A stretch of DNA of 51,654 bases from Chloroflexota bacterium. GTDB lineage: Bacteria; Chloroflexota; Anaerolineae; Anaerolineales; Villigracilaceae. Below, piece by piece: positions 39,674-47,856 of the stretch. A program made the position numbers and the translations under genes. The stretch covers positions 1-51,654 of the forward strand of contig SXKT01000044.1 in NCBI GenBank assembly GCA_005778035.1. The letters are read 5' to 3'. How positions within the stretch are numbered: the stretch's first letter is position 1; each line of letters begins with the position of its first letter. The notes beneath the pieces were generated by a model. The model was not told the origin of the DNA and searched no databases. It was given only the letters and a program-made list of their open reading frames with translations.

Positions 39674-40273
39674 ATGCCAATCATTCTAATTCCGTTGCTC
39701 ATTCTTGCTTACTTGCTTGGTTCACTCACCCCTTCTATTTGGGTAACCAAATGGGTCAAAGGGGTGGATGTACGGGATGGTGGATCTGGACACGCAACCA
39801 CGACCAATACGATCCGACAAGCGGGTTTTGGTCCGGGAGCTTTGGTGTTGGCGGTGGACCTTGCCAAAGGATTTTTACCTACCTATCTCGCCTTGCAATT
39901 TCTGCCAAACGTGTATTGGGCGATTCCTGTGGCCATTATCGCAGTGATAGGCCATTGCTGGCCAATATTTGCCGGTTTTAGGGGCGGGATGGGGCTTGCT
40001 ACCGCTGGCGGGGCACTATTGGCTAATTCTCCGCTTGCTTTGCTGGCAGCGTTTGCGCTATTGTTGCTTTTGTTGCTTATCATGCGGCACGCTGCCAAAG
40101 CAACCATCTTTACTGCATTGCTCATCGCCCCTTTGTTTTGGGCATTGGGTTTTGACGCGCAGCAAATAATGCTTGCAGCTGGGATAGGTCTCGTAATAGG
40201 TTTTCGGTTCCTAAGCGATTGGAACCGTAAGTATCGAGAATTGTGGCTGGACAGGGAGAAGCCTGAGGTTTAA
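39674..40273 (+). CDS. plsY: divergent PlsY-like glycerol-3-phosphate acyltransferase
   Basis: 199 residues with five or so membrane helices in PlsY order. YLLGSLTPSIWV, DVRDGGSGHATTTNTIRQAG and GHCWPIFAGFRGGMG match the three cytosolic PlsY motifs (usual forms GSIP, GSGNxGATNxxR and GHxFPxFxxFxGGKG). Three signature positions differ: the usual Asn of GSGN is His, GAT is TTT, and Lys of GGKG is Met. PlsY transfers acyl groups from acyl phosphate to glycerol-3-phosphate, the first step of phospholipid synthesis. These changes could mean a divergent subfamily or altered substrate. AAGG precedes ATG. Two PlsC genes, which catalyse the next step, lie 2 kb away on the other strand. Confidence 0.82.
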   Translation: MPIILIPLLILAYLLGSLTPSIWVTKWVKGVDVRDGGSGHATTTNTIRQAGFGPGALVLAVDLAKGFLPTYLALQFLPNVYWAIPVAIIAVIGHCWPIFAGFRGGMGLATAGGALLANSPLALLAAFALLLLLLLIMRHAAKATIFTALLIAPLFWALGFDAQQIMLAAGIGLVIGFRFLSDWNRKYRELWLDREKPEV

Positions 40274-40275
40274 GG

Positions 40276-40842
40276 ATGATCCCAGGGCATGCATTGGTTT
40301 TAGTTTGTGTTCTACCAAAAGCAAGAGATCTGGAGATTGCCCGGGTATTGGGTTGGTATCGTATTCCGTTACGCAATGCACCCAAAGTGATATCAGTAGA
40401 CCATTTGGCGTTTTACCAACCAGCTTCATTTGGCAAAAGCGGTGGGCGGATACATTTTTCGGCCAAGGTAAGGGGGCACGAGCTCACCACCCGCAAAGAA
40501 CTGCTGCGGGATGAGCCCGATCACCCTCACGCCAACGAGGAATACTTCAAAATTCAGATCGGCCCGCTGGAACCATTGCAAACGCCCATTTTGCCTGGCG
40601 CCTGGAAGCGCTTTTCCTTCTTTTACACCACTGGCGATTACATCAACAAGGCAACCACCTTGGTGGATTTGGCTATTCGTAGTGAAGAAAGAATGGTGTT
40701 GTGGAAAACCCTGCGAGAAAGAGCAGCCAGACACTCGGAGTATCGGGTGGATCTGCCTGAAGAACCTATCGATCAGGGAGTTTTGATGGCATTATTGGGT
40801 TTGGTGAACATGCCCACGACGAATGGAGGTATTACAAAATGA
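40276..40842 (+). CDS. conserved protein of unknown function (GWYRIPL domain)
   Basis: 188 residues, soluble, no signal peptide. The pattern VLPKARDLEIARVLGWYRIPL, then HLAFYQPASFG, a beta strand, LLRDEPDHPHANEEYFKIQIGPL and PGAWKRFSFFYTT resembles an N-terminal domain I know from conserved bacterial proteins that are sometimes joined to a nuclease-like (DUF559-type) domain. No nuclease domain is present here; the C-terminus (about 130-188) is short. Function unknown. The start is 2 nt after plsY and its stop overlaps the hydantoinase ATG by 4 nt, so it is coupled to both. Confidence 0.6.
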   Translation: MIPGHALVLVCVLPKARDLEIARVLGWYRIPLRNAPKVISVDHLAFYQPASFGKSGGRIHFSAKVRGHELTTRKELLRDEPDHPHANEEYFKIQIGPLEPLQTPILPGAWKRFSFFYTTGDYINKATTLVDLAIRSEERMVLWKTLRERAARHSEYRVDLPEEPIDQGVLMALLGLVNMPTTNGGITK

Positions 40843-42251
40843 AAAAATTGATCAAAAATGGAACCATTGTTACCGCCTCGGATACTTTTTTGGCAGATGT
40901 GCTGATCGACGGTGAAAAAATTATTGCCGTAGGGATCGACCATTCTGATGAAGGAGTTGAGGTGATCGATGCCAAAGGCAAATATGTGCTGCCAGGCGGT
41001 GTTGATCCACACACCCATTTCGATTTGCCGATGTTTGGCACTGTTTCATCGGATGACCATTACACCGGCGGAAAAGCGGCAGCCTTTGGCGGTACAACCA
41101 CTGTGATGGATTTTACTGTGATGGAAGGCAACAATATTCAAGGTTCGCTGGATAAATGGCACGCGTTGGCGGAAAAAAGCGCGGTGGATTATTCGTTCCA
41201 CATGAACCTAAACCATTTTGATCGATCGATTGAAAGGCAATTCAAAACCCTGAGGGATAACGGCATCACGACCCTAAAGGTATTCACCGCTTACAACGGC
41301 CGACTGAGATTGGATGATGGTGGAATTTTTAAGGCATTGTTGGCTGCCAAAGAGCATGGATTGTTAATGATGGCCCATTGTGAAAATGGCGATGTGATCG
41401 AAGATTTGGTGCCAAAAGCGTTGGCCGCCGGCCACACATCTGCGGCATGGCATGCATATACCCGCCCCAAATGGGGTGCCATTGAATCTACCTTGCGAAT
41501 GGCGGCTATGGCCCAGCAGGCAGATTCACCCGTTTACATCGTGCATATGAATGCCGGCGGAGAAGCGGACATGTTGCAATATGCCCGCCAACGCGGGGTA
41601 AAGGTGATGGGTGAAACATGCCCGCCGTATCTTTTCTTTACAACACAGGATATGGAGCGGCCAGACGGGGCCAAATGGGTGTGTTCTCCGCCCATGCGAG
41701 ACAAGGAAGATAATACGCGGCTGATGGAAGCCTTATCTAATGACACCGTGCAAACTATTGCAACCGACCATTGCCCGTTCTTTTTTGATGGAACAACGCC
41801 GATCTTGTATGAAGGCCAACAGGTGAAAATTGCCGGCAAGGAACTGGGCAAGGATAACTTCACCAAGATCCCCAATGGCCTGCCCGGTGTTCAAGATCGG
41901 TTACCGATTTTATGGACCCATGGTGTTGGCGCGGGCAAGATCACCATGAACCAATTTGTGGCATACACAAGTACAAACCCGGCAAAGATCTTTGGCATTT
42001 ACCCCCAAAAAGGTTGTATCGCGCCCGGGGCAGATGCAGACCTGGTAATTTGGGATCCTGAAAAAAGGATTAAATATGGAGTAGCCCACTCTCATCAACG
42101 GACCGACTACAACTTGTATGAGGGATGGGAATTGAAAGGCTATCCTGAAAAGGTGTTCTTGCGTGGAAACATGATCGTGGATGGGGACAAATGGTTGGGC
42201 AAAAAAAGCGGTGGAAAATTTTTGCGCCGCGAAGAAGGTATGATCATTTAG
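40839..42251 (+). CDS. dihydropyrimidinase/hydantoinase
   Basis: 470 residues, cyclic amidohydrolase superfamily. The dinuclear metal site is complete: His58 and His60 (VDPHTHFD), carboxylated Lys147 (TLKVFTAYNG), His180 (MAHCENG), His236 (YIVHMNAG) and Asp310 (ATDHCPF). The length and motifs place it with dihydropyrimidinases and D-hydantoinases rather than allantoinase or dihydroorotase, although these cannot be fully separated by eye. It opens cyclic ureides to carbamoyl amino acids. A role downstream of purine or pyrimidine breakdown is likely. It is translationally coupled to an unknown gene and to PlsY, which is an odd partner. The end overlaps the convergent plsC gene by 8 nt. Confidence 0.92.
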   Translation: MKKLIKNGTIVTASDTFLADVLIDGEKIIAVGIDHSDEGVEVIDAKGKYVLPGGVDPHTHFDLPMFGTVSSDDHYTGGKAAAFGGTTTVMDFTVMEGNNIQGSLDKWHALAEKSAVDYSFHMNLNHFDRSIERQFKTLRDNGITTLKVFTAYNGRLRLDDGGIFKALLAAKEHGLLMMAHCENGDVIEDLVPKALAAGHTSAAWHAYTRPKWGAIESTLRMAAMAQQADSPVYIVHMNAGGEADMLQYARQRGVKVMGETCPPYLFFTTQDMERPDGAKWVCSPPMRDKEDNTRLMEALSNDTVQTIATDHCPFFFDGTTPILYEGQQVKIAGKELGKDNFTKIPNGLPGVQDRLPILWTHGVGAGKITMNQFVAYTSTNPAKIFGIYPQKGCIAPGADADLVIWDPEKRIKYGVAHSHQRTDYNLYEGWELKGYPEKVFLRGNMIVDGDKWLGKKSGGKFLRREEGMII

Positions 42252-42912
42252 AGCTGAGCAATTCCAGCGTTCGTGCGTGAAGTTTGTATAACCCACGATA
42301 GGATTCTGGCAGTTCAACCGCGATCCGGCACATTACCTCGTCGGTCGCGGTTTTAATTTGTTCATCACGAGAATGAGGATCCAAGGCGGGGATATTGAAA
42401 GCCGGACCAATTTTTAATCGCACATTCGAGCGTTTAAATTTGGCCAAATTCGCCTTGATGTTAGCGTCTTCGGTGCCTGTGATACCTACCGGGATGACAG
42501 GAAAGCCTGAACGGGCAGCCAAGTAGGCGACACCCTGCTTTCCTTCGATCAAACTGGCGGTATGGCTGCGGGTTCCTTCTGGAGCAATTACCAAAGAATT
42601 GCCTTCTTCCATTAGCTTTAGCATTTTCCGCATTGCTTTTAGGTCAGCGTGGTAACGGTCTACAAACACAAAATTGAGTGATTTCGCGATCCACCGTATC
42701 CAGGCATGCTTCTCCCACTTTTCGGCTACCGGAATGAACATATCAAATCGGTCGAACTGATAATGAAACATGAGAATATCAATAAAACCGATGTGGTTGG
42801 TAGCGACAATATAACTACCCTTTGGGGGGAAATTTTCCAACCCTTCAATTTCTACCACCGCAATCAGGTCAATGATCAGATGGATCAATCCACGCAAAAA
42901 ACTACGAACCAT
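42244..42912 (-). CDS. plsC: 1-acyl-sn-glycerol-3-phosphate acyltransferase (PlsC), copy B
   Basis: 222 residues with a hydrophobic N-terminal segment. The acyltransferase motif I is NHIGFID (the NHxxxxD active site), and motif III is the APEGTRS loop. It acylates lysophosphatidate at the membrane surface. The ATG lies 11 nt inside the neighbouring copy A, so the two are coupled. The two copies share many positions (PVAEK, APEGTRS, GVAY, TGTED, LKIGP) but are clearly diverged. That suggests an old tandem duplication with possibly different acyl preferences. Confidence 0.92.
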   Translation of the reverse strand: MVRSFLRGLIHLIIDLIAVVEIEGLENFPPKGSYIVATNHIGFIDILMFHYQFDRFDMFIPVAEKWEKHAWIRWIAKSLNFVFVDRYHADLKAMRKMLKLMEEGNSLVIAPEGTRSHTASLIEGKQGVAYLAARSGFPVIPVGITGTEDANIKANLAKFKRSNVRLKIGPAFNIPALDPHSRDEQIKTATDEVMCRIAVELPESYRGLYKLHARTLELLSSK

Positions 42913-43564
42913 TCAGCAATTCCAACAATCTTGGATTATTGGCGTAAAAGCCTCGGTACTTTTCTGGCAGCATCGCGCCAATTCGGCACATGATCTCGGT
43001 GGTGGCTTTTTCCAAGGCGGGAGTATCGGTGCTTTTTATGGGTGGCAAAATAAAGGTTGGACCGGCGACAATATGGATCTTGGAGCGTTTAAACCGTTTA
43101 AGGTTTTGTACGATCAAGCGGTCCTCGGTCCCGGTGATCGCGACCGGCAAGATCGGCATTCCAGTTTTGCTGGCGAAATAGGCAACACCGGGACGGGCTT
43201 CCAACAGAGATTCAGTTTTGGATCGGGTACCTTCCGGCGCGATGACGAAAACCCCGCCGTTCTTAAGCCGCTTGAGCACTTCCCTGATAGCCTGAAGGTC
43301 GGCATCAAATCGGTTGATAAAGAACCCACCAACCGATAGCACCAATGGCCTGAACAGCCAATGGTTCTTGTATTTTTCAGCAACGGGCATGATCAGGTCT
43401 TTGCGGTCGATGAAATAATACAAGAGGGCTGAATCCAATCTGCCCAAGTGGTTTGCGGCAATCACATAACCACCGCTCTGGGGCAAGTTCCCGTACCCTT
43501 CGACTGTAATGTCAGCGATCACCCGCAATATGAGTTTGATCAACATTCTTACCAAGGTTTGCAT
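42902..43564 (-). CDS. plsC: 1-acyl-sn-glycerol-3-phosphate acyltransferase (PlsC), copy A
   Basis: 220 residues, same family and architecture as copy B. Motif I is NHLGRLD and the conserved substrate-binding segment is IAPEGTRSKTE. A hydrophobic N-terminus (LIKLILRVIAD) anchors it to the membrane. AGAGGA precedes ATG 43564. It follows the PilZ gene by 47 nt on the same strand and is probably cotranscribed with it from the promoter at 44 kb. It overlaps copy B by 11 nt. Confidence 0.92.
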   Translation of the reverse strand: MQTLVRMLIKLILRVIADITVEGYGNLPQSGGYVIAANHLGRLDSALLYYFIDRKDLIMPVAEKYKNHWLFRPLVLSVGGFFINRFDADLQAIREVLKRLKNGGVFVIAPEGTRSKTESLLEARPGVAYFASKTGMPILPVAITGTEDRLIVQNLKRFKRSKIHIVAGPTFILPPIKSTDTPALEKATTEIMCRIGAMLPEKYRGFYANNPRLLELLNGS

Positions 43565-43611
43565 TGATTCCTCTGATTGATTGTAGATTTGGTATGACTG
43601 CTGATCGGCAA

Positions 43612-43971
43612 TTACCAGTTGTGTTTTTTTGCGGCGTAAATATCCATAATCCGATTAAAGATCGCCTCATCTGCCGGTGAAATACTGATGATCTTATACC
43701 CTTCATTGAAAGCCGAGGGATCAAAAGGATCTGGTTTGATCCACATCACTCTGGCAACAAAGGTGATCGAACTTTTTTCAAAACCCGGGTCTGAAAGTTC
43801 GATCCAAAGCGTATAGTCTCGGTTCACACCATGAGGTTTTACAGAATCAAGCCGAAAACCTCTTGGGCTGATGTCTGCCAAATAGCCAAACAGCTCCAGG
43901 GTTACATTTTCAAAAACCTGAAGGTAATAGCCAATTTTTTTTCGGTTGGTCGATCGATTTTCGTTTGCCAT
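43612..43971 (-). CDS. PilZ-domain protein with incomplete c-di-GMP motif
   Basis: 119 residues from ATG 43971 (TGGAG upstream). The PilZ fold is visible as NRKKIGYYLQV, then FGYLADISPRGFRLDS with the DxSxxG half of the binding signature, and later strands (YTLWIEL, SSITFVARVMWIK). The other half, RxxxR, is incomplete: RKKIG has the first arginine only, so c-di-GMP binding may be weak or lost. It lies upstream of the PlsC pair and divergent from the histidine-kinase operon. A role linking signalling to envelope or lipid functions is inference. Confidence 0.75.
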   Translation of the reverse strand: MANENRSTNRKKIGYYLQVFENVTLELFGYLADISPRGFRLDSVKPHGVNRDYTLWIELSDPGFEKSSITFVARVMWIKPDPFDPSAFNEGYKIISISPADEAIFNRIMDIYAAKKHNW

Positions 43972-43998
43972 ATCGCTCCATCGCCTGTATCGATTCAA

Positions 43999-44027
43999 AT
44001 TATAGGATAAGTCCTCATTCCATTCAA
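43999..44027 (-). promoter_or_regulatory. promoter of the pilZ-plsC-plsC operon
   Basis: On the minus strand TTGAAT (44027-44022), a 17-bp spacer and TATAAT (44004-43999). The transcription start near 43992 gives a leader of about 20 nt with TGGAG before ATG. Confidence 0.75.
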
Positions 44028-44092
44028 GTTCAAACTTAGTTTCCGTACCTTTGATGGCAAGTTTGGTATGGCATTAACTTGTGCCGTGGAAG

Positions 44093-44121
44093 TTGTGAAA
44101 AAACAAAAATATAGATATGAT
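44093..44121 (+). promoter_or_regulatory. promoter of the histidine kinase operon
   Basis: TTGTGA (44093-44098), a 17-bp A-rich spacer and TATGAT (44116-44121). The start near 44128 gives a 39-nt leader to ATG 44167. Confidence 0.6.
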
Positions 44122-44166
44122 TAGGGTTGTAATCAAAAATAATTAATCCTACCTTGGCAGGCAATT

Positions 44167-45855
44167 ATGTTTATGGAAGTTCAGCCAGTTTCGATCTTTT
44201 TGATCGTATTATCATCCATATCGTTTGCGGGTGTATTCCAAGCATATAAACAACCAAACCAGCGCGATTTCTTAAGCCTGAAATTGGTAATGGCTGCGAT
44301 AACCATTTGGACCTTTTGCGCTGGCATTCAAGCGATTGGTACATCTTCGGGTTTTAAGGTTTTTTGGGCACAATTGTCCTACCTCGGCATAGCACCTTCC
44401 TCAATTTTATTGTTATTGACCATAGAAGACATGCTTTTTAGCCCCAAAAGGGATTTGAGGACCTGGTTAATGTGGTTCGTTTTACCAGTTGTAACTGTGG
44501 CAATCGTATGGACCAACGATCATCATCACTTGTTTTGGACCCATGCCGTTGACTTGGGCGACGCATCAAAGGTAGGTGGATACGGCCATGGACCTTTATT
44601 TTGGGCGCAGCTTGCGTGGCAAATTGGAATTATCGCATATATCGTCTATCTGCTTATCCATGCCGTCAGATCAGAGAACACCCGCTCAAAAGCGTATGTC
44701 TTGTTGATTGGATTGGTTCCCCTGGTGGCGACCTACGTCCTGCCTGTTTTTGGGCGTCCAATCTTATCCCAATTCGATGTAATCCCTGATGTAAGCCCGT
44801 TTGGTTTTGCCTTTTTGGTGCCCGTATTGTTATTTGAAGCAAGCCAAACGGGTTCATCCGCATTGGCGCACATTGGCCTGAAAAAAGCTTATATTATGAC
44901 AGATGACCCGATATTGATAACTGACACCCATGGAGTGATCGTGGAACTGAACTCCAGCGCGGTTTCAAAGCTGTGTGTTTCAATTGGTTCAAAATTGACA
45001 GACATCGAAGCATTGGCTGAATATGGTACCATCCCGCGGAGTGAACTTGCGATCCGAAACAAAAAAATCATACTGCCGCCGTCGCGGCAATCGATGATTT
45101 TTTCAGTCTCGGGAGAAACTATCGCATCTGAGGATGGAATTCAAATTGGGATGGTATACATTTTCCGCGATTTATCAAAATTGGAAGGTATGTCGAACGA
45201 GCTTAAACTTGCAGAGGTTCAGGCCATCAGGGATCAGGTGCGTCAGAGGCTGAGTAGCGAGATCCATGACAGGATCTCACAAGCCCTGTATTCCATTTCC
45301 TTGTTCACCGCCAGCGCAAAAAGTAACGCACTCAAGGGGGAGTCCTCCAGCTTGTTGGAAGACTTGAATGAAGTCTACGCAATGACACAACAAGCGATCA
45401 GAGAGACAAATTTGCTCTTCTACGAATTGGAACCCGATTCATTTCACAAATTAGGGTTACAAAAAGCGCTTGAGGAACAAGCCATTGTGCTTAAAAATCG
45501 TTTTGATGTATCATTAAAAGTAGCGGCAGATAACAGCATATTACCTGTAGGAACACAACGTGAGGTATATCTGGTAGTATCTGAGACCCTGAACATTTTG
45601 CTCGGAATTTCGCGCCCAGATGAAGTGATCATCAAGGTGTCGGTGATTGAAAACAAAACGGCTAACATCAATGTTGCAATTTTGGGTAATAAAATGATAA
45701 AATACAATTTAATCAAAAACCACATAGATAAATTTGACAAGTTGAAAGAGAAAATTCACAGGCTTGATGGAGGCTTGGAATTTAACCAAAACACCCCTAA
45801 CAATCAATTTATCGTTGTCGTTTTACCCATTTTGAATAGTGAGAGTAGGCTATGA
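44167..45855 (+). CDS. 7TM-PAS histidine kinase with eroded ATPase domain
   Basis: 562 residues. Residues 1-225 form seven hydrophobic segments of the 7TM histidine-kinase sensor type. Residues about 240-340 are a PAS domain (YIMTDDPILITDTHGVIVELN). The HisKA_3-type dimerisation helix has His367 in RQRLSSEIHDRISQALYS. The lead-in FYELEPDSFHKLGLQKAL matches NarX-type kinases. The catalytic domain (about 440-555) is badly changed. The N-box keeps one Asn (SETLNILLGIS) but lacks its His/Lys. The DxGxG motif is replaced by ILGNK, and the GLGL lid is absent. ATP binding is therefore doubtful. It overlaps the response-regulator gene by 4 nt. ATG 44173 is an alternative start. Confidence 0.85.
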   Translation: MFMEVQPVSIFLIVLSSISFAGVFQAYKQPNQRDFLSLKLVMAAITIWTFCAGIQAIGTSSGFKVFWAQLSYLGIAPSSILLLLTIEDMLFSPKRDLRTWLMWFVLPVVTVAIVWTNDHHHLFWTHAVDLGDASKVGGYGHGPLFWAQLAWQIGIIAYIVYLLIHAVRSENTRSKAYVLLIGLVPLVATYVLPVFGRPILSQFDVIPDVSPFGFAFLVPVLLFEASQTGSSALAHIGLKKAYIMTDDPILITDTHGVIVELNSSAVSKLCVSIGSKLTDIEALAEYGTIPRSELAIRNKKIILPPSRQSMIFSVSGETIASEDGIQIGMVYIFRDLSKLEGMSNELKLAEVQAIRDQVRQRLSSEIHDRISQALYSISLFTASAKSNALKGESSSLLEDLNEVYAMTQQAIRETNLLFYELEPDSFHKLGLQKALEEQAIVLKNRFDVSLKVAADNSILPVGTQREVYLVVSETLNILLGISRPDEVIIKVSVIENKTANINVAILGNKMIKYNLIKNHIDKFDKLKEKIHRLDGGLEFNQNTPNNQFIVVVLPILNSESRL

Positions 45856-46481
45856 CAATTAAAGTTTTTATCTGCGATGACCACGACATATTACGTAAAG
45901 GTCTTCGCTCCCTCCTGCAAACTGTCCCTGATCTGGACGTTGTAGGCGAGGCAGCTGATGGGGAAACTGCAATTGAAATGATCACTGAATTAAAGCCCGA
46001 TGTGATTCTGATGGACCTGCTGATGCCTGGTATAGGGGGGGTAGAAGCAATTCGTCAGTTGAGGAAGATCAATCATGAATCCAGAATATTGGTTCTTTCC
46101 AGCTCTCATGAAGATGAGTTGGTGGTCTCTTCAATCCGCGCGGGCGCAATCGGTTACCTGATCAAAACTTCTTCTCCCGATGATTTGATCGATGGTATCC
46201 GGCGTGTTTCGACTGGGCAATCTGTTTTGCCGCCTGATATTTCCAACAAATTGCTCACAGCAATGCAAGATCCCAAGAGCCCAAATGTCACCCTTACCCA
46301 TAGGGAGATCGATGTGCTCAAGTTGATCGGTGAAGGCTTATCTAACCGGGACATTTCTGAGGTACTCGAGATCTCTGAAAATACGGTTATTAGCCATGTT
46401 GGACGTATTCTTAATAAATTAGAGTTAGATAACCGCACCCAGGCAGCTTTATATGCCCGAAAGCAAGGGTTGGTTCGCTAA
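45852..46481 (+). CDS. NarL/LuxR-type response regulator
   Basis: 209 residues. The receiver domain has the acidic pair Asp9/Asp10, phospho-acceptor Asp55 (ILMDLLMPG), the Ser83 switch residue and Lys105 (YLIKTSS). A LuxR-type helix-turn-helix occupies about 145-209 (LTHREIDVLKLIGEGLSNRDI onward, with ENTVISHVGRILNKL as recognition helix). It is a DNA-binding transcription regulator with all phosphorylation residues intact. Its cognate kinase, coupled by an ATGA overlap, seems unable to bind ATP, so phosphate may come from another kinase. The targets are unknown; the divergent pilZ-plsC operon is the nearest candidate. Confidence 0.93.
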   Translation: MTIKVFICDDHDILRKGLRSLLQTVPDLDVVGEAADGETAIEMITELKPDVILMDLLMPGIGGVEAIRQLRKINHESRILVLSSSHEDELVVSSIRAGAIGYLIKTSSPDDLIDGIRRVSTGQSVLPPDISNKLLTAMQDPKSPNVTLTHREIDVLKLIGEGLSNRDISEVLEISENTVISHVGRILNKLELDNRTQAALYARKQGLVR

Positions 46482-46497
46482 CCAATAAAGGCTTCAT

Positions 46498-46535
46498 AAA
46501 AGCCCTGCTCATCCATCAGAGCAGGGCTTTTTTTA
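46498..46535 (+). terminator. terminator after the two-component operon
   Basis: Stem AAAAGCCCTGCTC / GAGCAGGGCTTTT (13 bp), 8-nt loop, followed by TTTA. Confidence 0.92.
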
Positions 46536-46619
46536 TTTGCCATGGCCACTAATATACGGAAAAACGGTGTGGATTGGATGGTATCATTTAATCATCCTGA
46601 CTTGATAAAGAGGTGATCT

Positions 46620-47828
46620 GTGGAAGATGTAGTCATTATTGATGCGATCAGAACACCCATCGGAGCGTTAGGCGGCAGCCTTGCGAAGATGCGGCCTGAT
46701 GACCTTGGCGCGTTTGTGTTGAAGGGATTAATTGCGCGGAACCAGATCGATCCAACAGAAATTGAGGAAGTGATCTTGGGATGCGCCAACCAGGCTGGCG
46801 AGGACAACCGAAATGTTGCCAGAATGAGCCTGTTGTTAGCGGGTTTGCCGGCACAAGTTCCGGGTGTTACTGTAAACAGATTATGCGCGTCTGGATTGGC
46901 GGCCGTAAATATGGCAGCCCGGGCCATCCGCGCTGGAGACGGGGAGATCTATTTGGCTGGTGGCGTTGAGTCTATGTCGAGGGCGCCATATTCTCTTCCC
47001 AAGGCTGAGGCGGGTTTTTCTTTTGGTAACCTTACCGCGTACGATACAGCGTTAGGCTGGCGATATCCCAACCCCAAAATGAAAGAGCGTTACGGCACTG
47101 ATAGCATGGGTGAGACAGCAGAAAATATTGCTGCCATTAAACCCCACATCACAAGAGAAAAACAGGATGCTTTCGCGGTGGAATCGCATCAGAAGGCAAT
47201 ACATGCCATCGATTCCGGAAAATTCGCCCAGGAGATCTTGCCAGTGGAGATCGCCCTGAAGAAAGGGGAGATCGCATTGGTTGACACTGACGAACGGCCG
47301 CGGCGGGATACGAGCATGGAAACCCTTGCGAAATTAAAACCCGCTTTTAAGGCCGAAGGTGGTTCTGTGACCGCGGGAAATTCCTCTGGCCTGAACGATG
47401 GCGCTTCGGCGATTTTAATGATGTCGGCCAAAAAAGCACAGCAGCTACACCTTACCCCAATGGCGAGGATCGTATCGATGGCTTCCGGGGGCGTATTACC
47501 CTCGGTCATGGGGTTGGGTCCGGTTCCTGCTACTCAAAAGGCTTTGCACCGTGCCGCATTACGCGTGCAAAATCTCGATCTGGTAGAGCTCAACGAAGCG
47601 TTTGCGGTGCAATCGTTGGCGGTCATCGAAGATCTTGGTCTTGATCCACAAAAGGTAAATGTAAATGGCGGGGCGATCGCATTGGGCCACCCCTTGGGTT
47701 GTTCAGGATCAAGGATCCTGACTACGCTGTTACATGAGATGCGTAGAACCGAAAACGCAAAATTTGGCTTGGCTACACTTTGCGTAGGCGTTGGCCAGGG
47801 CGAGTCCACCATTATCGAACGCTTATAG
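46620..47828 (+). CDS. thiolase (acetyl-CoA/3-oxoacyl-CoA C-acyltransferase)
   Basis: 402 residues from GTG 46620, preceded by AGAGGTGAT. The thiolase catalytic set is complete: nucleophile Cys89 in NRLCASGL, the NEAFA motif near 326-330, the His in [14 protein letters not shown] and the second Cys in TLCVGVGQG. The N-terminus [10 protein letters not shown] is classical. The loop region [22 protein letters not shown] resembles beta-ketoadipyl-CoA thiolase (PcaF type), but acetoacetyl-CoA or 3-ketoacyl-CoA substrates are equally possible. A single TGG-preceded TATCAT at 46582-46587 may be its -10. No other beta-oxidation gene is adjacent. Confidence 0.93.
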   Translation: MEDVVIIDAIRTPIGALGGSLAKMRPDDLGAFVLKGLIARNQIDPTEIEEVILGCANQAGEDNRNVARMSLLLAGLPAQVPGVTVNRLCASGLAAVNMAARAIRAGDGEIYLAGGVESMSRAPYSLPKAEAGFSFGNLTAYDTALGWRYPNPKMKERYGTDSMGETAENIAAIKPHITREKQDAFAVESHQKAIHAIDSGKFAQEILPVEIALKKGEIALVDTDERPRRDTSMETLAKLKPAFKAEGGSVTAGNSSGLNDGASAILMMSAKKAQQLHLTPMARIVSMASGGVLPSVMGLGPVPATQKALHRAALRVQNLDLVELNEAFAVQSLAVIEDLGLDPQKVNVNGGAIALGHPLGCSGSRILTTLLHEMRRTENAKFGLATLCVGVGQGESTIIERL

Positions 47829-47856
47829 GGACGTTCAGATGGGAATGGAGATATCT

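Noticed and set aside
42244-43564. Assembly artefact duplicating plsC
   Set aside because: The two copies differ along their whole length, including active-site flanks (NHIGFID versus NHLGRLD), so the duplication is real and old.
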